DNA of 34,946 nt from Symbiodinium natans (lineage: Eukaryota; Sar; Dinophyceae; Suessiales; Symbiodiniaceae), in the NCBI GenBank assembly GCA_905221605.1, contig CAJNDS010001098.1:1-34946 (forward strand). Reading direction: 5' to 3'. Numbering within the stretch: the stretch's first letter is position 1; each line of letters opens with the position of its first letter. This document shows positions 24,036 through 34,614 of the stretch, in pieces. The position numbers and the translations under genes are program-made. Under the pieces are notes generated by a model, which ran no database searches, had not been told where the DNA came from, and worked only from the letters and a program-made list of their open reading frames with translations.

Positions 24036-25287
24036 CCCACAAAAGATTCGTCTTTGAGTTCAGCGGGGCTTTAACAATATATAACAATATAACATAATGT
24101 AATATAAGAGAATATAGCGTAATATCATATGATATAATATGATATGATATAATACTATATTATAGATATAATAGGCATCTCAAGGAAGCTTGATGTACAC
24201 GGGCGGCCTCGCATTGGTCGGACAAATGCTTCCAGCTGACACCTTAGACGCTGAGGCGCCAAATCATGCGAACATCCACGTGAATACTGGGTGCGAAAAG
24301 GTCGCAGAACTGCTCCATCAACTGCTGACATCTGCTCACTCACTTGATACGATGGGGGGGGGAATCAGCTGGTGACCATCTCATCCCACACATGTTCAAC
24401 TCCAACTCAGCTCCGGGCTCTGATCATTGGGGTGCCAAGTCGGCGAGCTGCCTTAGCCACGCTTAGCCAAGGTGTGTGGAAATCCCACAGAGTGGCACTA
24501 GTTGTCGCATTCTTGCTGTGTATGACAGGCGGACGAATCCATAAACAGCGCTTCCTTCTGTACTGTAGCAGCCGTGGCCATGTTGGTGAGGCGGTTTTCA
24601 TGGTGTGTGTGTGTGTGTGTCTACTGCAGCCAGGAGCATTTCACAAAAGCTTTGCAGCGTCCATCGGTGACTGAATAGTGGAAGCTGCGCTCCTGCGTGT
24701 ACCTTGGCAGGTCTTGGACATAATGAACGCATTGCAACCGTTCCTTGATTGACAGATCTACAAGCAGCGCAAACACTTTGGCAGGTACCTGAATAGGGCC
24801 ATGTAAGGTCTAGCAACAATCGGCAGGATCCAAAGAGCACAAACATCACAGACCTCTCCACACTCTCGAGCTGGCCCCTAGCAGCCACACCGTGTCGGAA
24901 GAATCTTCCTCTTTGCACCAGACCCCTCCCTGGCCCTTGGCAGTCCGAGAATGTACTGTGTGGGCCTTTTGGTCCTGGTAACATTCCAGTCAGTGCAGAG
25001 TACTTCCTTTGTGCCCGTTTGCGTTGTCTCTTCTTCTCATCTGGACCGTATCATGTCTGTGTGTATCGGACTCGGATCCTGCCAAGACACGTGTAGCAAT
25101 GTTTCACATTTCCGTCCTGCAGGTTTGGAATCAAGCGACATTCATGCCAAACTGCAACTTGATCTCGAGACCCGAATTCTGGATCATAGCACCGTATACA
25201 AGAGCTCCTACAAGTGACTCAATCATAGTTCAAGCTCTCAGACAATGTGAGCTGACTGAGTCAAAGCAAAGAACGCTTCCAGTGAAC
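24036..25287. other. Intergenic or intron: AT-rich tract and GT microsatellite
   Basis: 24071-24176 is AT-rich with recurring ATATAAT and ATGATAT words. 24602-24622 is a short (GT)n. A plus-strand frame from 25009 begins with a signal-peptide-like stretch but overlaps better-supported PAN-like exons on the minus strand, so I do not call it. No other domain is recognisable. Confidence 0.5.
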
Positions 25288-25564
25288 GTGCTTATCCCCA
25301 GCCAGGGCCTCGTACAAGTTAAAGCCGATGCACGCTGCCCGTGCGCGGTCACACTGCGCGGCGCAGGCAGACAAGCTGGCATCGCCAGCAGAGGTGCGGA
25401 TGTGATAGTACCAGTAGCCTGGGCTTCACTGCGCTTCACTTGCCTCGCCTCAAAGAAAGAATTTTCTCCATCAATTCTCAGGATTGGTCTGAGGTGCCCA
25501 AGTGTGAGAACTTGTAGCCAGGGATGCCATAGTCGTTGTAGCAGCCATCTTCGAAGTATGGAGC
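25288..25564 (-). CDS. PAN/apple-like exon pair of an extracellular modular protein
   Basis: Two minus-strand exon-like segments. The first starts after TTGCAG at 25564 and reads APYFEDGCYNDYGIPGYK, ending near 25512 or a little further; the GCYND motif opens many PAN/WSC-like Cys-rich domains. The second runs 25418-25288 after CCCAG and reads YWYYHIRTSAGDASLSACAA, then QCDRARAACIGFNLYEA. The spacing C-x3-C-x7-C-x-GF is the core of PAN/apple domains, which bind proteins or sugars outside the cell. My exact splice choices do not give a perfect phase match between the two, so boundaries are approximate. It probably continues the exons near 26.0-26.3 kb. Confidence 0.5.
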
Positions 25565-25903
25565 CTGCAAACAAGTCGTTGAGACGATCACTACCAAACA
25601 GTGCTGGTCGTCTTTGCTTGTGGCAGCTCAGCTGAGTCATTTTGGAAGCCTGACTCAAGACACGCACTTGCAGTAGGAGATGCGGAGAGGAGTACATCTG
25701 CCAAATCCCTGGCTGCTTGCAACTACGATGCACCTTGAGGCTCTGCTGATGCACAGAACTGTTTGTGCTCCTTTCTATCTAGCCAAGTGTGCAAGGTGCG
25801 CAGAGCCACCTCATGCTCAACTCTGCGCGCCCACATAGCACAGCATGCAGCATGTCTGCTAGGAAGACGTGTACACTCTCTATGTCATGCAGAGCTAACT
25901 ATA

Positions 25904-25945
25904 CGCACACACGCACACACGCGCACATACACACACACACACACA
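25904..25945. repeat. AC-rich microsatellite
   Basis: Interrupted (CA)n with ACGCACAC variants followed by an uninterrupted ACACACAC run. It lies between the two PAN-like exon groups, so it is probably intronic. Confidence 0.85.
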
Positions 25946-26022
25946 ACAAAAAAAGATCAACAAAAACACATTCTTTTTGCAAACTGACAACTTCGTCACG
26001 ATGTAACTGACAACTTCAACAC

Positions 26023-26278
26023 GATGTTTCCAGAGCCTTGATGTAGCAAACTGCATCTTTGTACCGGCGCCCTGTGTAAGCTCGAACCGGGATGATGTTG
26101 GCCGATTGCCTCAAGAGCTTCTTGAGGGCAAACCGCCCATCAAAAATACTTCTGTTAGTCGAAAGCATTCCAAAGCCGTGTTGAGACTTCACGTTCAGTC
26201 TCAGTGACTTGTGGCCCGTGAACAGCCAGCATTTGGAATCCTGGTGCTTGCTGTTGGCATAGAACTCGAAGCCAAAGC
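26023..26278 (-). CDS. PAN/apple-like exon pair, second group
   Basis: On the minus strand, an acceptor CCACCTCAG precedes an exon at 26278-26193 reading FGFEFYANSKHQDSKCWLFTG (first 20 residues after the join: GFEFYANSKHQDSKCWLFTG), with possible donor GTGAAG. A second acceptor, TTACACAG, precedes 26071-26023, reading RRYKDAVCYIKALETS before a GTG donor or a stop two codons later. Both F-x-F-Y...KCWLF and AVCYIK resemble the second half and C-terminal strand of PAN/apple domains. The Cys-containing first half was not located upstream. Likely part of the same secreted modular gene as the exons at 25.3-25.6 kb. Confidence 0.45.
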
Positions 26279-27440
26279 CTGAGGTGGAAACCAGGAAGGA
26301 CGAGGTCACACCGACGGATCGACATGCGGGCGCTTCTTGTTCAGTTCGTTGACACCGCGGCGATGCGTGCAGTGAAAGCGGGACTACGGGATCCAGGCGT
26401 TGCAAAGAGGGTTCGGCTTGGTCAGTCTGAGGGCTTCTGCCAAGCACAGCAAAGCTTTGTACTACAAACGCTATCGATCAAACGCGGCTCAGCTGCAGTA
26501 GGCATCAGAAGAGCAGGCGGCTTGACCTCAATGTGACAGGACCCATTGACGGGACTCATCATGTAGACTCATGCGGTCTCAACCAAAGCGAAACTCAATG
26601 CCCATGCTGAAACAATGTACTGCCTTTGTTGGCCATGGTGGTGTGTCAGCATACTAGAATCTAGAGAATGTAGGGGAGAAAGATAGGGGGACGGACAACA
26701 AACAAAAGGAATGCTGGCTTCACCTTTCTTCAATTGGCGAATGGGCTGTAGGACATGGAGAAGTGAGCATTGCAGTAGACCTTCAACTCAGTAATGATGC
26801 AACTGGCGCCTATTGCCACCGATGCGTTTGGTGGCACGCGTTTGTGATCGCAAGGTGAGCTTGCGCTTTGAAAGACAAAGCAAGCTAGCAGTTAGCCAAG
26901 CACGGCATAACCTTGCACAGCAAGCACGGCACACACAGAGCCACACGCGGCCGAACACGCATGTTGGTTGAAACCACAGGCTCGCAATCTAATTCCCCAG
27001 TAGAAACTAACATGTGACAAACATGGGCGGCTGAAAGAACCACAAAAGCAATTCAACGGGGCACGGCTTTTCTGGACACAAATATTGGCAAGTGACACGC
27101 TCCGAGGGTCTTGGCAGGGCTTTCCGAGCCTTCAGCCCGTCGGCCACTCCTCGGGATGCTGAGCAACGCTGCCCGATGCCCCACCGATGCCCCAAGCTTG
27201 AAAAATTCTTCCAACCCCCCCTTGCGATGCAAAAGTCGTCTTCAGACAAAAGCTTGTGGCAACACTGAAGCCCACGTGCTGTGCATGCAGAAGGTTGAAC
27301 CCCTCCAACCTGAAAATGCTGTGACAAGATTCGCAGTCAAGCAGTAATTGTTGCCAGCCAAGTGGTACTCAAAGGGCTTGTACCTTCAATAGTAACTTGC
27401 TCTGAGAGGTGTCATGGAAATGAAGAGCGACCCGCTGTCA
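26279..27440. other. No assignable gene
   Basis: Probably intron of the minus-strand modular gene. Overlapping frames of 60-106 codons on both strands show no domain. No repeat of note. Confidence 0.45.
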
Positions 27441-27594
27441 AAGGACAACAAGAGAAGCCCTGCAGCCGACTGTGCAAGTGCATCGGAGGTGCTTGTAAAT
27501 GTGGTTGAACTGTGCATTGTTGCCGACGCTGTCTGTCGACTTGCTGACGCAAGTGCCATCATCGCGAACATCTGCGGCAGTGCCACAGAAGCAC
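27441..27594 (-). CDS. EGF-like Cys-rich exon
   Basis: After an acceptor ending CTGATGCAG, the minus strand reads CFCGTAADVRDDGTCVSKST, followed about 20 residues on by LRCTCTVGC. The pattern C-x-C-G...D-G-T-C...C-x-C resembles EGF-like modules of secreted or cell-surface proteins. A stop lies at 27438-27440, so the exon ends at a donor before that or terminates there. The opposite-strand frame of 64 codons here is low-complexity Ala/Val and is probably a shadow. Confidence 0.4.
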
Positions 27595-27599
27595 CTGCA

Positions 27600-27790
27600 T
27601 CAGGATGATGCACTACAGTTAAGTCAAGACCGCAGGCATCGCTTCCCAGACATAGACGTACTACAACTGGCATCTCGCAAGGGTTGCAGCTGCGACACTG
27701 GCCAAACTTGCCAACACGAAGGGGATAGTAGTGAAAGCCCTGACCATTGCAATTGGCATCGTTCTGGGATGCTGTGTAGCATCCGGAGAT
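27600..27790 (-). CDS. Cys-rich exon of an extracellular protein
   Basis: The minus strand reads GFHYYPLRVGKFGQCRSCNP after an acceptor AATGGTCAG at 27739, then CEMPVVVRLCLGSDACG. Just upstream in the same frame is GCYTASQNDANC. CRSCNPC is typical of disulfide-rich extracellular repeats. Ends are uncertain, with several GT and GC candidates, none matching the phase of the EGF-like exon with certainty. A single protein joining this with the lectin and PAN parts is an inference from shared strand and order. Confidence 0.38.
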
Positions 27791-27911
27791 GGTCATCTCA
27801 CCACAGACTGCTCCGAATACTCCGAAGCCCCAGGTGCTGTGCGACAATGCGCGAATGGGAAAGACAAGCAACCGACACGAGCGAGGGAGAGAGAGAGAGA
27901 GGGCGTGCGTG

Positions 27912-28325
27912 GGTGGGTGTGTGTGTGTGTGCGCGCGTGTGCGCGCGTGTGCGCGCGCGTGTGCGCGCGCGTGTGCGCGCGTGTGCGCGCGTGTGCGCGC
28001 GTGTGCGCGCATGTGCGCGCGTGTGCGCGGGTGTGCGCGTGTGTGCGCGTGTGTGCGCGTGTGCGCGTGTGTGGCCCGCGTGTGCGGGCGTGTGCGCGCG
28101 TGTGCGCGCGCGTGTGCGCGCGTGTGGCGCGCGCTTTTGCGCGCGCCTGCGCTCGCCTGCGCCCCTGCGCGCGCGTGTAGGCGCGTGCGCGCACGTGCAC
28201 GTGCGCGTGCGCCAGCGCGCGAGCAAGCGCGCGAGCAAGCGCGCGCGTGTGCCTGTGCCTGCGCGCGTGCACGCGTGCGCGTGGGCGTGCGCGTGCCTGT
28301 GCGTGTGCATGTCTGTGCATGCAGC
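27912..28325. repeat. GTGCGC alternating purine-pyrimidine tract
   Basis: About 400 bp dominated by GTGTGCGCGC-type words, starting as (GT)n and degrading to GC-rich variants with GCGCGAGCAAGC interruptions. Long frames of alternating Ala/Arg/His or Val/Cys in this stretch are artefacts of the repeat. Confidence 0.95.
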
Positions 28326-28738
28326 CTTGCGCTGGGATCTGAACAGCCCATATCTCCGCGCCCCGTTTTTCAGCTCCCAATCGCTGACACGCTGCTGCCC
28401 AAATCCCTGTAGCTCGTCTTTCCGCAGGTGTAGCCTGCTAGACAGCCGCAGCGATCCGCGCTCTCACCATCCCTGACTCTGTTTCTCGCGCCTTGCTGCG
28501 ACAAGTGGAACCATGAGAGGGGCTGCGCCCTGAGGGGCATCTTGCAGATAAAGTACCGGCCTCGCATCAGAAGTAGCGAGACACAAAGTTTTGACAGTAG
28601 AGGTGCAGATGATGACGCTCGCAGGAAACACTGCCTTCGTGACAGTGCTGCACGTGCCAGTGGTACCTGCTGCCACGTTTGTTGTATCCGCCATGAGCAG
28701 ACTGCATGAGCGTACACATACACCCAACCACTTGCTCT
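28326..28738. other. Between two microsatellites; weak Cys-rich frame
   Basis: A minus-strand frame near 28420-28470 reads RCGCLAGYTCGKTS, which could be another Cys-rich exon, but no splice pair is convincing. Otherwise nothing is recognisable. Confidence 0.3.
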
Positions 28739-29092
28739 CACACACACACACACAGAGACAGAGACAGAGACAGAGACAGAGACAGAGACAGAGACAGAGA
28801 CAGAGACAGAGACAGAGACAGAGACAGAGACAGAGACAGAGACAGAGACAGGGACAGAGACAGAGACAGAGACAGAGACAGAGACAGAGACAGAGACAGA
28901 GACAGAGACAGAGACAGAGACAGAGACAGAGACAGAGACAGAGACAGAGACATAGACAGAGACAGAGACAGAGACAGAGACAGAGACAGAGACAGAGACA
29001 GAGACAGAGACAGAGACAGAGACAGAGACAGAGACAGAGACAGAGACAGAGACACACACACACACACACACACAAAAACACACGCAAAAGTA
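28739..29092. repeat. GACAGA hexanucleotide array bracketed by AC repeats
   Basis: Roughly 50 copies of CAGAGA/GACAGA between about 28755 and 29054, with only two obvious interruptions (GGGACA near 28851 and CATAGACA near 28951). An (AC)n run lies on each side. Arg-Asp, Arg-Gln, Ser-Leu, Ser-Val or Cys-Leu polymers in its reading frames are repeat translations. Confidence 0.97.
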
Positions 29093-30095
29093 ACAGCGGG
29101 CTTCAATGGCTTCTTCGCGAGGTGAGTGGCCTACATATGCCCGGACAGCCGCGATGGCGACCCCGTACACACATCGATCGTACGTCGCAGGCGTACTGTA
29201 GTTGGAATGCTTCGATTCCGGTCTTTAGGCTTTGATGGGTCAGATCTTTGGTGCTCCGGCCTCCAATAACCATTCCGGCTGTGGAAGATGTAACCTTGAC
29301 ACGGCGTCGATCACTGCAACAAAAAAATCTGGCTGCACATTCTGTGCTGAAAGCAGCTTCAGCCCTTCAGAACTTCAGCTCTGACGGAATATTGCGAGTT
29401 CTCCCCAGCTATGCAGTAGCCATGTATCTGCAGTATGCGAAGGCATCCCAACTTTGCGCCAGGCTGCACGGCCTCCAGCGCGAGTCGATGGTGTGCCAAG
29501 GCGATGGCCGGGCAGTCAGCTTGCTGGAGATCTGGAAAGGGTCCTACAAAAAAGTTGCGAAAGAGAGCAGTGTTTGACACCGATTGTAAACGCTTTCAAC
29601 TTAAAAAAGGGGAGCTCGGGGGAAAGCAAGACTGAACAGAGACCCCCCTCCTTGCCGTCCAGCCGATTGACGTTTGTCGGATCCTCGGTCCTGGCACGCT
29701 TGGGCTTCGTGCTCCACCTTTCTGCCTTCTTGTGCCCTTTGCGCACAAGAGCTTGAGTTTGCCAAGTGCATGAGGCATGAGAAGAGCAACATAAGAGCAA
29801 CTAAAAAAACGCATGCCAACACGATACACACCACAAGCTGAGACTTCATGACGCTTCTCCCCTCCGGTCCAGCCCCCGGAAGTCGAGCCCATGACACCCA
29901 GCCAGTGCCAACCTCGCAAAGTTTCACAGGAGCTACGGTGCCCGGTGCAGCGCAGCATCGCGCAGCAACACGCGACTAATGGCCGGCCGACACCCACTGA
30001 TATGGGCATTAGAGGGACGCCCCGGTATACTTGGTGACAAACCCATGTGCGGCTTGAGATGGGCTCTCGCATCTAAAGCGGCCAAAGCGTTTGGA
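29093..30095. other. Ambiguous coding potential on both strands
   Basis: A plus-strand frame of 109 codons (29248-29577) and a minus-strand frame at about 29130-29320 (VTSSTAGMVIGGRSTKDL..., later CDVRSMCVRGRHRGCPG) both look moderately protein-like, and I cannot choose between them. Near 29880-29930 on the minus strand, GWHWLGVMGSTSGGWTGG faintly recalls the WIG...W motif of lectin domains, but no splice path links it to the lectin exons upstream. Confidence 0.3.
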
Positions 30096-30119
30096 TCATT
30101 CGTTCAGGCGGCTGTTCAC

Positions 30120-30899
30120 TCGCACCACGTTGGCATCCACCCAGTCATATTCCGCGTCGGACTCCGGCCTGAGGGGATAAAGCCAACAGCAGAAGACAAG
30201 GCGAGAAGTCGGAGACACAGCCTGACACCTAGAACGAGCCCGACATGTGCTGAACTTTTGCGTCCACGCGACATGAAGATATGGGCCTGGTAAGCATTGC
30301 AGTGGCCCTCAGCACCACGAAAGTTCGACCAGCCCATGTACCGATAGCAGTTCCTCTGATACTGCTGCCAGCCGCCGGGACACCTGCTTTGAGAGCAGCA
30401 GTGCGGGACATTAAGGGCAACTCCAGCAGGACAATCTGCACATGTGAAGCTGCTGCCATGAAGATCTGAGCCATGCTGCTCTGTTCTGTAGTTCGCGATT
30501 CGGAAACTCGGCCGCCAGCGGAGGTACCAAGCATACACATGGCCTTGGTTATCCCAAGGGCTGCAAGAAGCCTTGCAAAACCCCCAACCAAAACATAGAC
30601 TTGCTTGGAAAGGCTGGAAAGGCAGGTTGGTGGACATTGCCTTCCTATCTACAAGATATGCCCAGATGCTAGGCATTGGAAGGGCATAGAGGCCTGTGCC
30701 AGCATTGTCGGGAAGCAGATCGTAGACTTCGTCCTCGACCTGATCAGGGAAGAAAGCTGTTGAAGATGCTGCTGGAACAGGTGAGACCTCCATCATCAAC
30801 ACCTGGAATCAGCAAGGATTCCGAAAAACTGGCCTGCGAAAGGCTGGACATAAAGGTGGCTGGGCAGGAGTAGACACCCTCGCTGAAGCGACCACCTTC
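30120..30899 (-). CDS. C-type lectin-like domain protein, four exons modelled
   Basis: Minus-strand exons 30899-30834, 30739-30605, 30475-30273 and 30168-30120 join in phase. The third and fourth give a long-form C-type lectin-like domain start: CPGGWQQYQRNCYR, then FRGAEGHCNAYQAHI, then, across a 104-nt GT-AG intron, FMPESDAEYDWVDANVVR. This matches the family pattern CP.GW..Y...CY...AE..C...AHL.SI.S.AE..FV residue for residue in spacing. Such domains bind sugars or proteins outside the cell. Upstream parts read EGVYSCPATF, VEDEVYDLLPDNAGTG, and CADCPAGVALNVPHCC. Introns are 94, 129 and 104 nt; the first two begin GC. The second half of the domain (WIG, WND and the last cysteines) is not located. 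A stop occurs at 30096-30098 if the last exon is read through, so either a donor at GTGAAC is used or the domain is truncated. Confidence 0.62.
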
Positions 30900-30974
30900 C
30901 TGCATCGGCTGTGTAAGATTCACGGCTGCAACGCACCAGGGGACAACGTATGAGCAGAGGAATGCGCCCGCTAC

Positions 30975-31109
30975 CCTTTCTCTGCAGCAGTGTGCAGGTG
31001 CAGCCATCGTTGTTAATCCCAGGACTGCAACTGTCTGGTATGGTTTCATCCCGTCCCTGTGGTAGTACCAACGATTTCGCTTGTAGTCCACCGCCAGGGA
31101 ACAAATGTC
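30975..31109 (-). CDS. Candidate upstream exon of the lectin-like gene
   Basis: After an acceptor GGATCAG, 45 codons read DICSLAVDYKRNRWYYHRDG, then MKPYQTVAVLGLTT, and end before a GTAGCG donor. Phase 0 at both ends matches the start of the exon at 30899 across a 75-nt intron. The aromatic and charged composition is protein-like, but I do not recognise the domain. Confidence 0.38.
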
Positions 31110-32540
31110 CTGATCCGACACACTCTGCTACACAAGCTTTGCCAGACTGCTTCAAGTGCTCATGTCACTGATGGATTCAGGTGTGGTTCAAGCCAAGTGT
31201 CCCCAAGGTGGCCTGACAGCCGTGTCACCTGATTTCGGGCAGGTCCACTGATGGCGCGACGGAACACATAGCCTCTCCTCAGTTGGCCAAGCCGAGTTCC
31301 GAGCACTGTGTTTTGGGGCAATGTCGGCCGGTCTCTTCCCACCTTGAAGCTAAACCCTAAAATCAAATTCTTCACCCTCAACCTCAAGTCTTGGTTCCAA
31401 CCATCTGCAAAAAGGCGCCCTGAACCCAATCCATCCGATCCCTGCACACCCACTAGCTAGGGAACAGTCTGCACATGCTGGGCGTGGTTTGGTCCCGGAA
31501 GAATGAAGGCAACTAACTTGCTGCTGGCTTGTTCCCACTCGAGCTCTCAGCACCCCCCTGTGACAAAGCTACGAAGAACGACAAAATGGCAGCGGCAAGC
31601 TGAGAACCAGTCTGCGCGACTCACTGGTGCTGTGACGTGGCACAACTTATCAACTCTGGACTCTCGACGAACTGCAGTCCAGGCATGACCAAGATAAGCT
31701 ACTTGAGCCTGCGTTCGCCTGCGTCCTTTTCGGGCAAGAGACGGCGTTTCAGGTTGTGCAAGATTTGGCAGAGCCTGGAGACAAAACTCGATTCTGCGAA
31801 GCAGGCTCGCATTTCACGACGAATGGCGCGCAACTTCAGGCTCCGCTCGTGAGTCCAGGTGTGTCCCCCCCGAAGAAGATGCGTTTTGCGGGAGTTTGCG
31901 AAATCGTTGCGAAAGGCGAAAAAAACATCTGAAGACATGCCTGTGGATGCCGGACCGGCTTGGTTGCATACAAAATTCTCTCGGCCTACATCCAATTTGC
32001 AAGGTTCGCGGTTCCCTCTCGAAGCGATTCTGCGTTTGTTTCAAACATGTTCTTACAAGATCCATTTTTTGGAGTCAAAGGAATCAGTATATACCAGGCA
32101 TTATCAAGTTGCCCTCTTAGTTCAACAACAACTCCGAAACAAATTGAGACTCCTTCAAACGGTGGGTCGGGAAGTGCAAGATATTCAGAAAAGCAAGTCC
32201 ACTGTGTTCCACTGTGGTCCACGCCATCCGTGGAGAATGATCATGACACTGCCGCTGCCTTTGCTGGCCAAGCCTCGCGTGGAGGATCCAATAGCTGGTG
32301 CCATCATTTTCCAAGATCCCACCTTGCAGGAAACTGACCCAAAGCACCACTAGAGCATAGAGCTCGAGGCCCGCAGGTCGCGCTTATCGTGCCTTGACGG
32401 CCACGCTCGCAGCCTGAAATCCCGAAGCCGGAATAGGAGCTCAGGACTCGCACCGATAAGGTGCCTGAGCTACAGAATAGTAACGGAATCGAAGCAAGAC
32501 GCTGCTTGTGAAAGCAGACTCCCCAAACACAAACCGCCTT
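31110..32540. other. No assignable gene
   Basis: A plus-strand frame of 164 codons (31859-32353) exists, but it has no recognisable domain and competes with minus-strand frames of similar length. A single AAACCCTAAAATC near 31352 is too short to call telomeric. Confidence 0.35.
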
Positions 32541-32559
32541 CAAATCTCGCAGATATCCC

Positions 32560-32865
32560 AGATCCTCGCATCGCCAGACCAAAAACTGAAACGTCGACCC
32601 CATTAAATGCAGCAGTTGGCCAGAGCAGCCAAGTTTGATAATCCTCCATTTGCTCTGCCGGTCCAGCACGACCATCTCTCCATCACCAATGTACACCCGA
32701 TACCTGACTCGATTGACGTTTAGCTTAAGCAGGGTAAGGAGACTATAGGAGACCACTGGAGACCACATGAGGTCAAGTGGCCAGTGGATCTGGAACCGCT
32801 GTGAGAGTCGAGCCCGGGAGGTTCGGCGGAGCGACGGGTTCAGGCAGTCGATGTACCTTAAAAAA
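32560..32865 (-). CDS. Candidate exon, unknown protein
   Basis: The minus strand stays open through RYIDCLNPSLRRTSRARL, then RVRYRVYIGDGEMVVLDRQS, then KWRIIKLGC and further. Composition is natural and unlike the repeat-derived frames nearby. Upstream the frame enters a purine-rich tract (32866-32935), which argues for an acceptor near 32865 (AAGGTACATCG region). No family recognised and ends uncertain. Confidence 0.33.
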
Positions 32866-32935
32866 GACACGAGAAAACAAAGAGAAGGAGAGAGGGAGGG
32901 AGGGACAGAGAGGGACGGAGAGAGCGAGAGATATA
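32866..32935. repeat. Purine-rich GAGA/GGGA tract
   Basis: AAAGAGAAGGAGAGAGGGAG and similar words with several GGG runs on the plus strand. On the minus strand it is a long pyrimidine tract, positioned as it would be just upstream of the candidate exon at 32.56-32.86 kb. Confidence 0.7.
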
Positions 32936-32974
32936 CTAACCTACACACCAACCAATCGACCGATCAACCAACAG

Positions 32975-33188
32975 GATGAGTTAAATTCAGCGGTGGCGGC
33001 TCGAAAGTCTGGTAGCTGTAGAGGGGATGCCCCCGATTGTTCAGCAGATGATAGATCTGTCCAGAGATGGGGTCAGCATGCACGGACTCCTTGTGCCAGT
33101 TGTAGCTCCAGTATGTGTTCAGCCGGATGGAAGGTCCAGCCAAGGACCGCACGATGCCTCCGCAGAAGCCGTGGGAGTTGTGGCAGGA
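32975..33188 (-). CDS. Candidate exon, unknown aromatic-rich protein
   Basis: After an acceptor CTACCATAG at 33189-33190, the minus strand reads SCHNSHGFCGGIVRSL, then RLNTYWSYNWHKESVHAD, then PISGQIYHLLNNRGHPLYSY, ending near a GTTGGT donor or the stop just beyond. High Trp/Tyr/His content and conserved-looking order make chance unlikely. I do not recognise the family. Confidence 0.42.
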
Positions 33189-33199
33189 GGTAGCCTATG

Positions 33200-33400
33200 G
33201 TAGCCTGCAACCTCTACACTGGGACACAGGCATGGCCGTGCAAGGAGAGGTCAATTTCTGGGTTAAAGGTACCATCTTCAGGCTCTTGCAGGTAAACCGG
33301 CCACATATTGGTCAACGATACCGAAAGTTAAGGTCCAAGATGCGCCAATCTCCTTCATAATAGACGTAGTTTCCATTGAACCAAAGCAAGCCACCTCAGA
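33200..33400 (-). CDS. Candidate exon fragments upstream of the preceding exon
   Basis: Two minus-strand frames are open in turn: GGLLWFNGNYVYYEGDWRIL followed by DLNFRY (about 33325-33400), then in another frame TNMWPVYLQEPEDGTFNPEI (about 33230-33315). Phases do not connect cleanly to each other or to the exon at 33188, so there is a missing splice, a frameshift or a decayed gene. Function unknown. Confidence 0.3.
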
Positions 33401-33429
33401 GCAAATGGATGACTCATGACATGCCAATT

Positions 33430-34614
33430 GAAAACATCGGCACACTAAGCTGCAACTTCTAATCGTACTCTTCTGTTTCTTCTTCCAACAAGTTGGGGTC
33501 AAGACAGGGTCCCTCCCTCTGCGCTGAATTGTATACATACAAATATGTACATACATCTCTCTCTCCTTCTTTCCTTCTTCGAGGGCATGATGGAAGGGCG
33601 GACACCCACTTTCTCTTCCTTCCTTCCAGTCCCTCCCTTCCTTTCAGCTGGCTTAGTCCTTATTGTTTGGTACACGCAGTCGCAATGTATCTTTATGTTT
33701 TCTAAGGCACCCCTCTCCGGAAATCCGGAACCCATGGTGTGTGAGACAGCCCCGAATGTTCCCAGAAGTGCAGAAACCTGGCTGCTCTTGCCTTCTGTGG
33801 CCGATTGGCTGTTCGTGGTGCAGCGTGACCCAGCTACAGCACATGATGCAAGGGTAAAGGTTTTGCGGCTGACGGCGTTGAGCCTCATGCCACGTCTTAT
33901 TGCTTCCCCTATACTCTAGTCTTAGGTACGGAGGGATCGTACCACGGTTGCCGGATGGAAATCCACAGCAAACGACTTTCGGGGCATGAGTGGGGCTGTT
34001 GTCTGGGCCTTGACCGTGCTCATGGCTTCCGGCACTGTCTCCGCGTCTCTCACGCTCTGGTCCGAGGGGGTTGTTGTCCACAAAGAGTGGCCAACCCTAC
34101 TCAGCAGCTCGAGGTGGCTCCTCCAGAGACTGCAGGCTGTCCTCGAGGGATCTACCGTGGTCGCGTATCTCCCTGCGTGTCGTTTTGCCACCATCTTTGT
34201 TCCTCTGGCAGGTTGGAGTCCCTTGGCTTCTTTGCTGTGCGGCTCTTAGGAGCTATGTTCTTGTCGCAACTGCATGCTCTCCAGCTGTTCTGGAAGAGGT
34301 TCTTCTCCCACCAAACACGTCAGGCACGAAATCATTTTCAACATGGCTGGTGCAGCTTCACTTGTCCCTAGCTTTCATAAAAGTACGGTAGAAGACATGC
34401 GCACTGCGACACCAGTCAACAAAGCCATGCGAAAGAGAGGGCCGCACATGAGAAAGCGAATCTCACCTGCTTCTTGATTCTGCTGCTACACTGTCTTAGG
34501 GTTCACTCTGAGAAACCAGGCCACAATGTCCGACAGCTGCACCCTTCCCCCTAGATGACAAAGTGGGTTCACGAGCGGAAGCTCAAGGGCCGATTTGAGC
34601 CATGTTATGTCTCT
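33430..34614. other. No assignable gene
   Basis: The plus-strand frame at 33986-34249 begins MSGAVVWALTVLMASGTVSA, which looks like a signal peptide, but the rest shows no domain and a minus-strand frame overlaps its 5' end. A pyrimidine-rich patch lies at 33560-33650. I leave the stretch unassigned. Confidence 0.35.

Noticed and set aside
25009-25635. Plus-strand 208-codon frame with a signal-peptide-like start
   Set aside because: Its body is antisense to the PAN-like exons, which have recognisable Cys spacing and splice acceptors; no domain is seen in the plus frame.
27386-28480. Long reading frames on both strands in the GTGCGC tract
   Set aside because: They are translations of the microsatellite; only the non-repetitive Cys-rich minus-strand parts are kept as candidate exons.
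28370-29235. Frames of 120-266 codons in the GACAGA array
   Set aside because: Arg-Asp, Arg-Gln, Ser-Leu, Ser-Val and Cys-Leu polymers are direct products of the hexamer repeat.
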